64,000 bases of DNA from Silanimonas lenta DSM 16282 (GTDB lineage Bacteria > Pseudomonadota > Gammaproteobacteria > Xanthomonadales > Xanthomonadaceae): the NCBI RefSeq assembly GCF_000429065.1, contig NZ_AUBD01000009.1:1-64000 (forward strand). Direction: 5' to 3'. The notes beneath the pieces were generated by a model. The model was not told the origin of the DNA. It searched no databases and worked only from the letters and a program-made list of their open reading frames with translations. Shown here piece by piece: positions 47,461 through 58,441 of this stretch. Numbering within the stretch: position 1 is the first letter of the stretch; every line of letters starts with the position of its first letter. The position numbers and the translations under genes are program-made.

Positions 47461-49095
47461 TCAGTTCCGCCAGCCGTTGCTGATCGGATAACGGCGCTCG
47501 CGGCCGAAGGCGCGCCGCGAGAGCTTCGGCCCCGGCGCGGCCTGGCGCCGCTTCCACTCGCTGATGCGCACCAGGCGCAGCACCTGGTCCACGGCCTCCA
47601 CCGGGAAGCCGCGCTCGAGCAGGGCGTCGCGGCCCTCGCGGCCCTCGATATGGGCCTCGAGGATGGCATCCAGCAGGGCGTAGGGCGGCAGCGAGTCCTG
47701 GTCGGTCTGGTTCTCGCGCAGCTCGGCCGAGGGCGGCCGGGTGATCACCGCCTCGGGGATGGCCGGTGGGGCGCCGGCCGGCTGCCGGGCATTGCGCCAG
47801 CGCGCCAGCGCGAACACCTCGGTCTTGTACAGGTCCTTGATCGGCGCATAGCCCCCGCACATGTCGCCGTAGATGGTGGCGTAGCCCACCGCGTACTCGC
47901 TCTTGTTGCCGGTGGTGAGCAGCAGCCCCCCCCGCTTGTTCGCCAGCGCCATCATCAGGGCGCCGCGGCAGCGCGACTGCAGGTTCTCCTCGGTGATGTC
48001 GGCCGGCAGGCCGGAGAACAGCGGCGATAAGGCCTCGAGAAAGCCGCGGAACGGCGCCTCGATCGGCAGCGTCTCGAGCCGCACGCCAAGCGCCGCGGCC
48101 TGCTCGGCGGCAAGCGCGTTGGAGAGAGCGGAGGTATAGCGCGAGGGCAGGCGTACCGCAGTGACGTTCGCCGGCCCCAGCGCGTCCACCGCCATCGCCA
48201 GCACCAGGGCGGAATCGATGCCGCCCGAGAGGCCCAGCCATACGGAACCGAAGCCGTTCTTGCCGCAGTAGTCGCGCAGGCCGCGCACCGCGGCGCGGTA
48301 GGCCAGCGACTCGCGCGATTCATCCTCCTCCGCCGGCCAGTGCAGCGGCGCGAAGGCGCCGCGGGCCGGATCGAACTCGGCCACCAGCCACTGGTCCTCG
48401 AAGGCGCGCGCCGCCGGATGCAGGCGGCCATCGGCATCCACCAGCACCGAGGCGCCGTCGAACACCAGCTCGTCCTGCCCGCCCACGAGATTGAGGTAGG
48501 CGATGGCTGCGCCAGTCTCGGCCTGGCGCGCCGCCAGCAGGGCGTCGCGGTCGGCCAGCTTGTCGCGCTCGAAGGGCGAGGCATTCGGCACCACCACCAG
48601 CCGCGCCCCGGCAGCCACCGTCGAGGCGACCGGCTCCGGGTGCCAGAGGTCCTCGCAGACCAGCAGCCCCACCGGCACCCCGGCGATCTCGAACACGGCA
48701 TCCCCCTGCCCCGGCGCGAAATGCCGGCGCTCGTCGAACACCGCGTAGTTCGGCAGCTTGCGCTTGCGGTAGGTGGCCTCGATGCGCCCCCCGCGCAGCA
48801 GGCTGGCGGCATTGAACACCACCCCGCCCACCGCCTCCGGCCAGCCCACCACCGCGGCGATGCCGGTGCAGGCCTCGGCCACGCGCTGCAGTTGCGCGGC
48901 GCATTCGGCGAGGAAGCCTGGGCGCTCCAGCAGGTCTTCCGGCGGGTAGCCGGAGAGCGCGAGCTCGGGGAAGACCACGAGGTCGGCGCCATGCCGGTCG
49001 CGCGCCTCGGCGATCAGGGCGCGGAGGCGCTCGGCATTGGCGGCCACGGCGCCAACCGGGAAATCGAACTGGGCAAGGGCGAGGCGCAACGTCAT
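47461..49095 (-). CDS. nadE: Glutamine-dependent NAD+ synthetase
   Basis: A 544-residue two-domain enzyme. The N-terminal nitrilase-type glutaminase has the Glu-Lys-Cys triad Glu44, Lys113 and Cys147 (VCEDLW). The C-terminal synthetase has the PP-loop LGLSGGIDSALV near 287-298. It amidates nicotinic acid adenine dinucleotide to NAD+ using ammonia channelled from glutamine. Length is normal for the short bacterial form. It converges with bamD, leaving a single base between the two stop codons. Confidence 0.96.
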   Translation of the reverse strand: MTLRLALAQFDFPVGAVAANAERLRALIAEARDRHGADLVVFPELALSGYPPEDLLERPGFLAECAAQLQRVAEACTGIAAVVGWPEAVGGVVFNAASLLRGGRIEATYRKRKLPNYAVFDERRHFAPGQGDAVFEIAGVPVGLLVCEDLWHPEPVASTVAAGARLVVVPNASPFERDKLADRDALLAARQAETGAAIAYLNLVGGQDELVFDGASVLVDADGRLHPAARAFEDQWLVAEFDPARGAFAPLHWPAEEDESRESLAYRAAVRGLRDYCGKNGFGSVWLGLSGGIDSALVLAMAVDALGPANVTAVRLPSRYTSALSNALAAEQAAALGVRLETLPIEAPFRGFLEALSPLFSGLPADITEENLQSRCRGALMMALANKRGGLLLTTGNKSEYAVGYATIYGDMCGGYAPIKDLYKTEVFALARWRNARQPAGAPPAIPEAVITRPPSAELRENQTDQDSLPPYALLDAILEAHIEGREGRDALLERGFPVEAVDQVLRLVRISEWKRRQAAPGPKLSRRAFGRERRYPISNGWRN

Positions 49096-49170
49096 CGGAG
49101 ATCAGGCGGCGGTAGAAAAGCGTAGTGTCGCCCGGCGGCGCGGCGAGAATCGCATGTCCTGGCGCCAGCG

Positions 49171-49203
49171 GAAAACACGAAGGCCGCCCTTTCGGACGGC
49201 CTT
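49171..49203 (-). terminator. Rho-independent terminator of sucCD
   Basis: On the minus strand a 10-bp stem (AAGGCCGTCC / GGGCGGCCTT, with one G-T pair) closes a GAAA tetraloop and is followed by CGTGTTTTCC. It lies 36 bp after the sucD stop, before nadE. Confidence 0.85.
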
Positions 49204-49239
49204 GCGTGCGGCAGGCAGGGGCGAGGGCGCCCTCCGGCC

Positions 49240-50115
<876 letters not shown>

Positions 50116-50140
50116 GGTTCGATTCCTTGGTGGGTCGTGA

Positions 50141-51307
50141 TCAGGCGGCGGCAGCGGCGGCGACGGCCTTCTTCGCGCCATCGTTGATGTCGTCGGCAGG
50201 CTGGATGGCGAGACCGGAGCCGGCCAGCAGCTCCTTGCCCTTCTCCACGTTGGTGCCCTCGAGGCGCACGATCACCGGCACCTTGACGCCCACTTCCTTC
50301 ACTGCGGCGATGATGCCCTCGGCGATCATGTCGCAGCGGACGATGCCGCCGAAGATGTTGACGAAGATGGCCTTCACCCTGTCCGAGCTGAGGATCAGCT
50401 TGAAGGCCTCGGTGACGCGCTCCTTGGTGGCACCGCCGCCCACATCGAGGAAGTTGGCCGGCTCGCCGCCATTGAGCTTGATGACGTCCATGGTCGCCAT
50501 GGCGAGGCCGGCGCCGTTGACGAGGCAGCCGATGTTGCCGTCCATGGTCACGTAGTTCAGGTTGTACTTGGTGGCCAGCACCTCGGTCTCGTCCTCCTGT
50601 GCGATGTCGCGCATGGCGGTGGTCTTCGGCTGGCGGAACTCGGCGTTGTCGTCGGAATTGATCTTGCCGTCCAGCGCCACGAGGTCGCCGTGCTTGTCGA
50701 TGGCGAGCGGATTGAGCTCGACGAGCGAGAGGTCGTAGCGGTGGAACAGGGTGTAGAGGCCCTGCATGATCTTGGTGAGCTGGCCGCACTGCTTGGCGTT
50801 CAGGCCCATGGCGAAGCCGACCTGGCGGCACTGGTAGGGCTGCAGGCCCTCCACGTAGTTCACGTGGATGGTGTGGATCAGCTCCGGCGTCTCGGCCGCC
50901 ACCTTCTCGATCTCCACGCCGCCCTCGGCCGAGCAGATGAAGGTGACCGACTTGGTGGCGCGGTCCACCAGCGCCGAGACGTACAGCTCCTTGGCGATGT
51001 CCGAGGCCTCGGTCACCAGCACCACGTCCACCGGCAGGGCGCGGCCGCCCGACTGGTAGGTGGCCATGCGGGTGCCGAGCATGCCGGCGGCGGCCTCGCG
51101 CACCGCCTCCAGGCTGCGGCACAGCTTCACGCCGCCGGCCTTGCCGCGGCCACCGGCATGGATCTGGGCCTTCACCACCCAGAAGTCGCCGCCCAGGGCC
51201 TTCGCGGCCTCGACGGCCTCATCGGCGGTGCGGGCGATCTTGCCGGCAGGAACGGGAATGCCGACCTCGGCGAACAGCTCTTTGGCCTGGTATTCGTGGA
51301 AATTCAT
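50141..51307 (-). CDS. sucC: Succinyl-CoA synthetase beta subunit
   Basis: A 388-residue ATP-grasp subunit. It begins [20 protein letters not shown] and contains [28 protein letters not shown] and the C-terminal [12 protein letters not shown]. The ATG at 51307 is the family start; codons before it are low-complexity. It is first in the sucCD pair and divergent from pilS across 164 bp, the neighbourhood also found in Xanthomonas. Confidence 0.97.
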   Translation of the reverse strand: MNFHEYQAKELFAEVGIPVPAGKIARTADEAVEAAKALGGDFWVVKAQIHAGGRGKAGGVKLCRSLEAVREAAAGMLGTRMATYQSGGRALPVDVVLVTEASDIAKELYVSALVDRATKSVTFICSAEGGVEIEKVAAETPELIHTIHVNYVEGLQPYQCRQVGFAMGLNAKQCGQLTKIMQGLYTLFHRYDLSLVELNPLAIDKHGDLVALDGKINSDDNAEFRQPKTTAMRDIAQEDETEVLATKYNLNYVTMDGNIGCLVNGAGLAMATMDVIKLNGGEPANFLDVGGGATKERVTEAFKLILSSDRVKAIFVNIFGGIVRCDMIAEGIIAAVKEVGVKVPVIVRLEGTNVEKGKELLAGSGLAIQPADDINDGAKKAVAAAAAA

Positions 51308-51471
51308 GGGGCACCTGGGAAAGGGGCGGCCCGGGGGCCGCAAAGGGAAGAAGACGACCATGCGGCCGGGGGGGCCGGCCGACGGGGCGCGTATTGTCCC
51401 CGCTCCCGGCGGCGAAGGCAAAGACGGCCCCGCATCCCCGCCCGCCCCGCAGGGCGGCTACAGTGCCGGCC

Positions 51472-53085
51472 ATGCGTTTCGTCCGCTCATCGAGCCAGCT
51501 GCCCCGCGGCGGCGTGCAGCAGCGCGAGCTGTTCGCCTTCGCCCTCTACCGCCTGCTCGAGGCCGTGCTGCTGGCGGTGCTGGCCTTCATGCCCGACCAG
51601 TGGCAGCTGCTCTCGCAGGTGGATGCCCCGCTGCTGCGCGCGGCCGCGACCGCCTACCTGACCGCATCGCTGCTGCTGCTGTGGCTGGCCCGCCGCCCCG
51701 GCGCCGACCTCGCCCTGCAGGGCGGCTGGGGCCTTGCCACCGACATCGCCACCGCCGCCGTCGTGCTCGCCGCCCAGCAGGGCCTCGATGCCGCCGTCGG
51801 CCTCTTGCTGCTGTTCAACATCTGCATCGGCAGCCTGCTCCTGGGGCCGCGCCTCGCCCTCGCCCTCGCCCTGCTGGCGGCCGGCGCCGTGTTCGGCGAA
51901 TTCGCCCTCAGCACCCTCGCCGCCCGCGACGACCGGCCGCTGGTGGAGCCGGCGATGTTCGCCCTGTGCTACCTCGCCGGCGCCCTGCTCTCGCAGTTCC
52001 TGCGCCGCGAGCTGGCCCGCAGCGAGGCCCTGGCCGACGCGCGCGGCAGCGAGGTGGAACGCCTCGCCCAGCTCAACGAACTGGTGATCCGGCGCATGCG
52101 CACCGGCGTGCTGGTGGTGGACGAGGCCCACCGCATCCGCCTGTTCAACGAGGCCGCCTGGGCCCTGCTCGGGGCCCGCGGCGATGCCGCCACCCTCGCC
52201 GAAGTGAACCCGCGGCTCGACACCCTGCTGCGGCAGTGGCGCAGCAACGGGCAGGCGCAGCCGCGCAGCCTGCGGGCGGGCGAGGAAGGCCCGGAACTGC
52301 TGCCGCGCTTCGCCGCCACTGGCACCCGCGAGGAGCTGTTCCTCATCTTCCTCGACGATGCCCGGCACTACAGCGGCCGCGCGGAGGAGCTCACCCTCGC
52401 CACCCTGGGCCGGCTCGGCGCCAGCATCGCCCATGAGATCAGAAACCCGCTCACCGCCATCCTGCATGCCGCCCAGCTGCTCGAGGAATCCCCGGCCCTC
52501 GCCGCCACCGACCGGCGGCTGATCGAGATCATCCTCGGCCAGTGCCAGCGCATGGATGGCATCGTCGACAGCATCCTCGGCCTTGCCCGGCGCCAGCCCG
52601 CCCAGGCCGAGTGCGTGGACCTGCCCGCCCTGCTGCGCCGCTTCGTGGCCGAGTACGCCGCCGCCCACCCGCTCGGCGAGGACGTGCTGGAGGAGCGCAG
52701 CCCGCGCCCGCTGCAGGCCACGGTAGACCCGCGCCACCTGCAGCAGGTGCTCACGGTGCTGGTGGACAACGCCCGCCACTACGGCCGCCGCCCCGGCGAA
52801 CCGGCGCGGGTGCTGCTGCGCGCCCTGCCCGCCGAGGAGGCCGGCCAGCCCGAAGGCGCGGTGGAGATCGACGTGCTCGACCATGGCCCCGGCATCCCCG
52901 CCGGCGTGGCAAGCCGCCTGTTCACTCCCTTCTTCACCACCAGCGAACACGGCACCGGACTCGGCCTCTACATCGCCCGCCAGCTCTGCGAGGCGAACCA
53001 GGGCAGCCTGCGCTACGTGCCCGTGCCCACCGGCGGCGCCTGCTTCCGCATCCGCCTGCCCGGGCGGGGCGGGATCGGGGCCTAA
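51472..53085 (+). CDS. pilS: Two-component sensor kinase PilS
   Basis: A 537-residue membrane kinase. Six hydrophobic segments occupy residues about 20-180, a PAS domain follows (about 200-310), and the phospho-acceptor is His321 in ASIAHEIRNPLTAILHA. HATPase motifs include DNARHYG, DHGPGIP and GTGLGLYIA. PilS in other bacteria reads pilin abundance in the membrane and phosphorylates PilR. The usual partner pilR is displaced downstream by an inserted HEPN/MNT pair, whose stop overlaps this stop by 4 bp in convergent orientation. Confidence 0.92.
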   Translation: MRFVRSSSQLPRGGVQQRELFAFALYRLLEAVLLAVLAFMPDQWQLLSQVDAPLLRAAATAYLTASLLLLWLARRPGADLALQGGWGLATDIATAAVVLAAQQGLDAAVGLLLLFNICIGSLLLGPRLALALALLAAGAVFGEFALSTLAARDDRPLVEPAMFALCYLAGALLSQFLRRELARSEALADARGSEVERLAQLNELVIRRMRTGVLVVDEAHRIRLFNEAAWALLGARGDAATLAEVNPRLDTLLRQWRSNGQAQPRSLRAGEEGPELLPRFAATGTREELFLIFLDDARHYSGRAEELTLATLGRLGASIAHEIRNPLTAILHAAQLLEESPALAATDRRLIEIILGQCQRMDGIVDSILGLARRQPAQAECVDLPALLRRFVAEYAAAHPLGEDVLEERSPRPLQATVDPRHLQQVLTVLVDNARHYGRRPGEPARVLLRALPAEEAGQPEGAVEIDVLDHGPGIPAGVASRLFTPFFTTSEHGTGLGLYIARQLCEANQGSLRYVPVPTGGACFRIRLPGRGGIGA

Positions 53086-53570
53086 GCGCCGCCGGGAATC
53101 CAGCCCCGCCGGCGGGCCTCGGCCCGCATCGCCTGCTCCGCCTGCAGCAGCATCGGTACCCGCGCATGCCCTTCGTTCAGGCTGTCGGCCAGCAACACCG
53201 GGTCCTCGACGTACTCGTGCACCATGCGGTTACGCAGGCGGCGCACGGCCATCCAGGCATCCGCCGAGGCAAGGAACCCCAGCCGTTCAGCCCGGTCGAG
53301 ATTGTCGATCACCGCGCCAACCGGCTCCCCGAGCGAAGCCAGCAGCAGCGGCAGCAATTTGTCGCCCAGACTGTCCTGCAGGCGCGAGAAACGCGCGACG
53401 AAGGCCTCCACCCGCTCGGACTCTTCCACATCGACGGCGAGCAATCGCGCCCGTTCGACGGTGAACGGGCTCACGAATACCCGCGCATCGGTGGTGGCGA
53501 GCAGTTCGGCCTCACGGCCCACCACGCGGAACAGGAAGGTACGCCTGGCCTCGAGCCCAGTGCCGTTCAC
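53082..53570 (-). CDS. HEPN-domain toxin-like protein (HepT type)
   Basis: A 162-residue, mostly helical protein. The Rx4HxY motif of HepT toxins is present as Arg113, His118 and Tyr120 (RNRMVHEY). HEPN proteins of this type are RNases; in known HepT/MntA systems the antitoxin modifies the Tyr with AMP. The start is GTG at 53570, overlapping the MNT gene stop (GTGA), as in TA operons with the nucleotidyltransferase first. It is convergent with pilS. Activity and targets are not known for this protein. Confidence 0.75.
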   Translation of the reverse strand: MNGTGLEARRTFLFRVVGREAELLATTDARVFVSPFTVERARLLAVDVEESERVEAFVARFSRLQDSLGDKLLPLLLASLGEPVGAVIDNLDRAERLGFLASADAWMAVRRLRNRMVHEYVEDPVLLADSLNEGHARVPMLLQAEQAMRAEARRRGWIPGGA

Positions 53571-53866
53571 AGGCGCAGCCCCTGGTCACGGGCAAGGGCG
53601 TGGATCGGCTGCTCGTCCAGGTTCGGCGCTGCCAGGAGCACATCCACGCGGCGTCCCCCCAGGCGGCGCATCAGCCGGGCCTCCAGCCAGGCCGTGCGCC
53701 ATGCCGGATCCGGCACCGGCTCCGGCACCTCCACGAGCAGATCCACGTCGCCCCCCTTCGCTGCGTCGAAACACCGCGATCCGAACAGGCGCACCACCGC
53801 CACTGGGCCGAAGGCGGCACGCACCTCCCCGCGGATCGCATCCCGTTGCGCGTCATCGAGTCGCAT
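53567..53866 (-). CDS. Minimal nucleotidyltransferase antitoxin-like protein (MntA type)
   Basis: A 99-residue DNA-polymerase-beta-like nucleotidyltransferase. The GSx9DxD motif is Gly29-Ser30 with Asp40 and Asp42 (FGSRC then GGDVDLLVEV). A third acidic residue lies in RRVDVLL. An AGGAGG site precedes the ATG at 53866. In HepT/MntA pairs this protein blocks the toxin by AMPylation. It overlaps the HEPN gene by 4 bp, and the pair lies against the direction of pilS and pilR. Confidence 0.85.
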   Translation of the reverse strand: MRLDDAQRDAIRGEVRAAFGPVAVVRLFGSRCFDAAKGGDVDLLVEVPEPVPDPAWRTAWLEARLMRRLGGRRVDVLLAAPNLDEQPIHALARDQGLRL

Positions 53867-53943
53867 GGCGGCCTCCTCGGCGACAGTATGGCAGGCCCGG
53901 CGCTACACTGCCCGCGTTCGAAGGAGCGACCGCCCCCCCAGCG

Positions 53944-55365
<1,422 letters not shown>

Positions 55366-55485
55366 AGCCGGGCGGCCGCCTGTCCCACTACGTCAGTTTC
55401 CGACGCCCTGCGCCCGCTCCGCCCTCTGCCCCCGGGCCGGGACAACACTTTTTGCAATGCATCACACATCCCGGGCTTTTCCCCT

Positions 55486-55501
55486 TGGCACGGATGGTGC
55501 A
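55486..55501 (+). promoter_or_regulatory. Sigma-54 promoter of pilA1
   Basis: TGGCACG-N4-GTGCA matches the -24/-12 consensus (TGGCACG-N4-TTGCA) in all but one base, with exact spacing. It lies about 84 bp before the pilA1 start and 120 bp after the pilR gene, whose product needs such a promoter. Upstream activator sites for PilR could not be fixed with confidence. Confidence 0.85.
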
Positions 55502-55584
55502 TTGTTCCTCCCGCACGTGCCGGGTGGCACGGCCCGGTGGCAACCCCCGGCATCCTCCCCCCTCCCTTCACACGAGGTCACACC

Positions 55585-56019
55585 ATGAAGAACCAGCAGG
55601 GCTTCACCCTCATCGAACTGATGATCGTCGTGGCGATCATCGGCATCCTGGCCGCCATCGCGCTGCCCGCCTACCAGGACTACGCCATCCGCGGCAAGGT
55701 GTCGGAGGGGCTTGGTCTTGCCGCTGGCGCCAAGACCGCGGTAGCCGAGGGCTATACCGCCACCGGGGCTTTCCCGACCACCAATGCTGCTGCGGGCTTG
55801 GCTGACGCTGCCAGCATCAGGGGCAACGCCGTCACCTCCGTGGAAGTGGGCACGGGCGGCGCCATCACCGTCACCTACAACAACACCCTCGGCGGCAGCC
55901 CGTCGGCCAACGGCACCACCATCGTCCTGACCCCGACCCTGACCGATGGCGGCATCACCTGGAACTGCACCGGCGGCAGCATGCCGGCCAAGTACCGCCC
56001 GGCCAACTGCCGCTCGTAA
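55585..56019 (+). CDS. pilA: Type IV major pilin PilA (copy 1)
   Basis: A 144-residue pilin. The leader MKNQQG is cut before Phe by PilD, leaving the class III N-terminus [20 protein letters not shown] with Glu5 of the mature form. The C-terminal disulfide region has Cys128 and Cys142. The start follows a CACGAGG site. It shares its leader region and C-terminal loop ([15 protein letters not shown]) with the second pilin gene, from which it is separated by a strong terminator. Confidence 0.94.
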   Translation: MKNQQGFTLIELMIVVAIIGILAAIALPAYQDYAIRGKVSEGLGLAAGAKTAVAEGYTATGAFPTTNAAAGLADAASIRGNAVTSVEVGTGGAITVTYNNTLGGSPSANGTTIVLTPTLTDGGITWNCTGGSMPAKYRPANCRS

Positions 56020-56055
56020 TCGCGGCAAGCGAACGGGCACGGCCCGGTTCGTGGG

Positions 56056-56089
56056 CAAAGGGCGCCTCCCGGGGCGCCCTTTGTTTTTG
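56056..56089 (+). terminator. Rho-independent terminator between the two pilin genes
   Basis: Perfect 11-bp stem (CAAAGGGCGCC / GGCGCCCTTTG), 6-nt loop, then TTTTT. It lies 36 bp after pilA1, so the second pilin gene needs its own promoter. Confidence 0.93.
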
Positions 56090-56101
56090 AACCGGCCGGG
56101 C

Positions 56102-56117
56102 TGGCCCGGAATCTGCT
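56102..56117 (+). promoter_or_regulatory. Sigma-54-like promoter of the second pilin gene
   Basis: TGGCCCG-N4-CTGCT has the invariant GG and GC of the -24/-12 elements at exact spacing. It lies 36 bp before pilA2 and directly after the pilA1 terminator. The match is weaker than that of pilA1. Confidence 0.65.
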
Positions 56118-56152
56118 TGGGTCAGGGCGCCACACCACAAGGGGAGAGGCAT

Positions 56153-56599
56153 ATGCGCCAGCACCACCCGCAGCAAGGCTTCACGCTCATCGAGCTCATG
56201 ATCGTCGTGGCGATCATCGGCATCCTGGCCGCCATCGCGCTGCCGGCCTACCAGGACTACGCCATCCGCGCCAAGGTCGCGGAAGGCCTGAACCTGGTTG
56301 CCGGCGCCAAGACCAGCGTGGTCGAGTCCTATACCGCCAACGGCGTGCTGCCCACCAGCAATGCCGCCGCGGGGCTCGGCCCGGCCGCCTCGATCCGCGG
56401 CAATGCCGTCAGTTCCGTCACCGTGGGCGCAGGAGCCGAGATCACCATCCTGTTCAACGACACCCTCGGCGGCAGCCCGTCGGCCAACGGTACCACCGTC
56501 GTCTTCACGCCCACGCTGAACGACAACGGCTTCGTCTGGTCCTGCACCGGTGGCACCCTGCCGGCGAAGTACCGGCCGGCCGCCTGCCGGGCACCGTGA
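56153..56599 (+). CDS. pilA2: Type IV major pilin PilA (copy 2)
   Basis: A 148-residue pilin paralogous to the preceding gene. The leader is longer (MRQHHPQQG), followed by [20 protein letters not shown]. The disulfide cysteines are Cys131 and Cys145. The middle of the protein differs from copy 1 (about residues 45-100), whereas the N-terminal helix and the C-terminal loop are nearly identical. It has a GGGGAG ribosome-binding site and its own sigma-54-type promoter. The pair could be differently expressed or could mix in one fibre. Confidence 0.93.
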   Translation: MRQHHPQQGFTLIELMIVVAIIGILAAIALPAYQDYAIRAKVAEGLNLVAGAKTSVVESYTANGVLPTSNAAAGLGPAASIRGNAVSSVTVGAGAEITILFNDTLGGSPSANGTTVVFTPTLNDNGFVWSCTGGTLPAKYRPAACRAP

Positions 56600-56619
56600 C
56601 CCGGAGCATTGGGCCGCGT

Positions 56620-56650
56620 CCCGGCCAGTGCCGGGCCGCCTTGTTTTTTT
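56620..56650 (+). terminator. Rho-independent terminator after pilA2
   Basis: A 6-bp perfect GC core (CCCGGC / GCCGGG) with a 4-nt loop, followed by CCGCCTTG and a run of seven T residues, 20 bp after the pilA2 stop. It separates pilA2 from pilB. Confidence 0.8.
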
Positions 56651-56716
56651 GCGGTGCGGAAGGCAGCCTGCGCTACAGTACGCATTCCGTGAAGGCCTGA
56701 TCCGCCCCCCGCCCGC

Positions 56717-58438
56717 ATGAACGCCCAGCCCACGCCCAACCTCGTCGGCATCACCGGCATCGCCCGGCGCCTGGTGATGGACGGGGCCCTCTCCGAGGCC
56801 GATGCCCGCCGCGCCCTGGAGGAGGCGCCCAAGGCCAGACAGCCGGTGCTGCGCTGGCTTCTGGAGAAGAAACTCGTCACCAGCGCCGCGGTGGCCGCGG
56901 CCAACAGCATCGAGTTCGGCATTCCGCTCTTCGAGATCAACGCCTTCGATCTCGCCCGCGCCCCGGTGAAGGCGGTGAGCGAGGAGCTCATCACCAAGCA
57001 CGGCGTGCTGCCGCTGTACAAGCGCGGCAACCGGCTGTTCCTCGCCATCTCCGACCCCACCAATACCCGGGCCATCGAGGAGATCCAGTTCGCCGCCGGC
57101 GCCACCGTCGAGCCCATCCTGGTCGACGAGGAGCAGCTCCGGCGCGCCATCGACCGCGCCTTCACCGCCGCCGAGTCCTTCGATGCCGGTGGCGACGACG
57201 AGGGCCTCGACGCGCTGGACTCGGAGGCGGGCGACGATGACAAGGACCCCACCGGCGGGAATGACGCCAAGGGCGACGACACTCCGGTTGTCAAGTTCGT
57301 CAACAAGATGCTGCTCGACGCCATCAAGCGCGGCGCTTCCGACCTGCATTTCGAGCCCTACGAAACCGACTTCCGCGTGCGCTTCCGCATGGATGGCGTG
57401 CTGAAGACGGTGGCCCGCGCCCCGGTGAAGCTGGGGCCGCGCATCACCGCCCGCATCAAGGTGATGAGCGGCCTTGACATCGCCGAGAAGCGCCTGCCGC
57501 AGGACGGCCGCATCAAGCTCAACATCAGCAAGACAAAGCAGATGGACTTCCGCGTGTCCACCTGCCCCACCCTGTTCGGCGAGAAGTCGGTGCTGCGCAT
57601 CCTCGATGGCAGCGCGGCGAAGATGGGCATCGACAAGCTGGGCTACGAGGACCACCAAAAGCAGCTCTACCTCGATGCGCTGGCCAAGCCCTACGGCATG
57701 ATCCTGGTCACCGGCCCCACCGGCTCGGGCAAGACGGTCTCGCTCTACACCGGCCTCAACATCCTCAACACCGAGGAACGCAACATCAGCACCGCCGAGG
57801 ACCCGGTGGAAATCCGCGTGCCCGGCATCAACCAGGTGCAGATGAACCCGAAGAAGGGCATGGACTTCGCCGCCGCCCTGCGCAGCTTCCTGCGCCAGGA
57901 CCCGGACGTGATCATGGTGGGCGAGATCCGCGACCTCGAGACCGCCGAGATCGCGGTGAAGGCGGCCCAGACCGGCCATCTGGTGCTCTCCACCCTGCAC
58001 ACCAACGATGCGCCGCAGACCATCGCCCGCCTGATGAACATGGGCATCGCGCCCTACAACATCACCAGCTCGGTCACGCTCATCATCGCCCAGCGCCTGG
58101 CCCGCCGCCTGCACGACTGCAAGAAGAAGGTGCACATCCCACAGGCCGCCCTGGTGGCCGAGGGCTTCAGGCCCGAGGAATGCGAGGGCGGGCTGGACCT
58201 GTACGAGGCCGTGGGCTGCGAGGACTGCAACGGCGGCTACAAGGGCCGTGTCGGCATCTACCAGGTGATGCCGATGACCGAGGAGATCCAGAAGATCATC
58301 CTGGAAGGCGGCAATGCCATGGACATCGCCGCCGTGTGCGAACGGGAAGGCATCGGCGACCTGCGCCGCTCCGCCATCAACAAGGTCAAGGCCGGGCTGA
58401 TCAGCCTGGCCGAGATGAACCGCGTGACCAAGGACTAA
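56717..58438 (+). CDS. pilB: Type IV pilus assembly ATPase PilB
   Basis: A 573-residue GspE-family ATPase powering pilus extension. It has the N-terminal MshEN-type domain (residues 1-150), an acidic linker near 155-185, and the catalytic core with Walker A VTGPTGSGKT near 333-342, the Asp box (STAEDPVEIR), Walker B VIMVGEIRD and His box TGHLVLSTLHTND. A zinc-binding Cys pattern lies near residue 475 (CEDCNGGYKG). It begins a pilBCD block, with pilC 3 bp later, and follows the pilA2 terminator, so it is likely transcribed separately. Confidence 0.96.
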   Translation: MNAQPTPNLVGITGIARRLVMDGALSEADARRALEEAPKARQPVLRWLLEKKLVTSAAVAAANSIEFGIPLFEINAFDLARAPVKAVSEELITKHGVLPLYKRGNRLFLAISDPTNTRAIEEIQFAAGATVEPILVDEEQLRRAIDRAFTAAESFDAGGDDEGLDALDSEAGDDDKDPTGGNDAKGDDTPVVKFVNKMLLDAIKRGASDLHFEPYETDFRVRFRMDGVLKTVARAPVKLGPRITARIKVMSGLDIAEKRLPQDGRIKLNISKTKQMDFRVSTCPTLFGEKSVLRILDGSAAKMGIDKLGYEDHQKQLYLDALAKPYGMILVTGPTGSGKTVSLYTGLNILNTEERNISTAEDPVEIRVPGINQVQMNPKKGMDFAAALRSFLRQDPDVIMVGEIRDLETAEIAVKAAQTGHLVLSTLHTNDAPQTIARLMNMGIAPYNITSSVTLIIAQRLARRLHDCKKKVHIPQAALVAEGFRPEECEGGLDLYEAVGCEDCNGGYKGRVGIYQVMPMTEEIQKIILEGGNAMDIAAVCEREGIGDLRRSAINKVKAGLISLAEMNRVTKD

Positions 58439-58441
58439 GCC

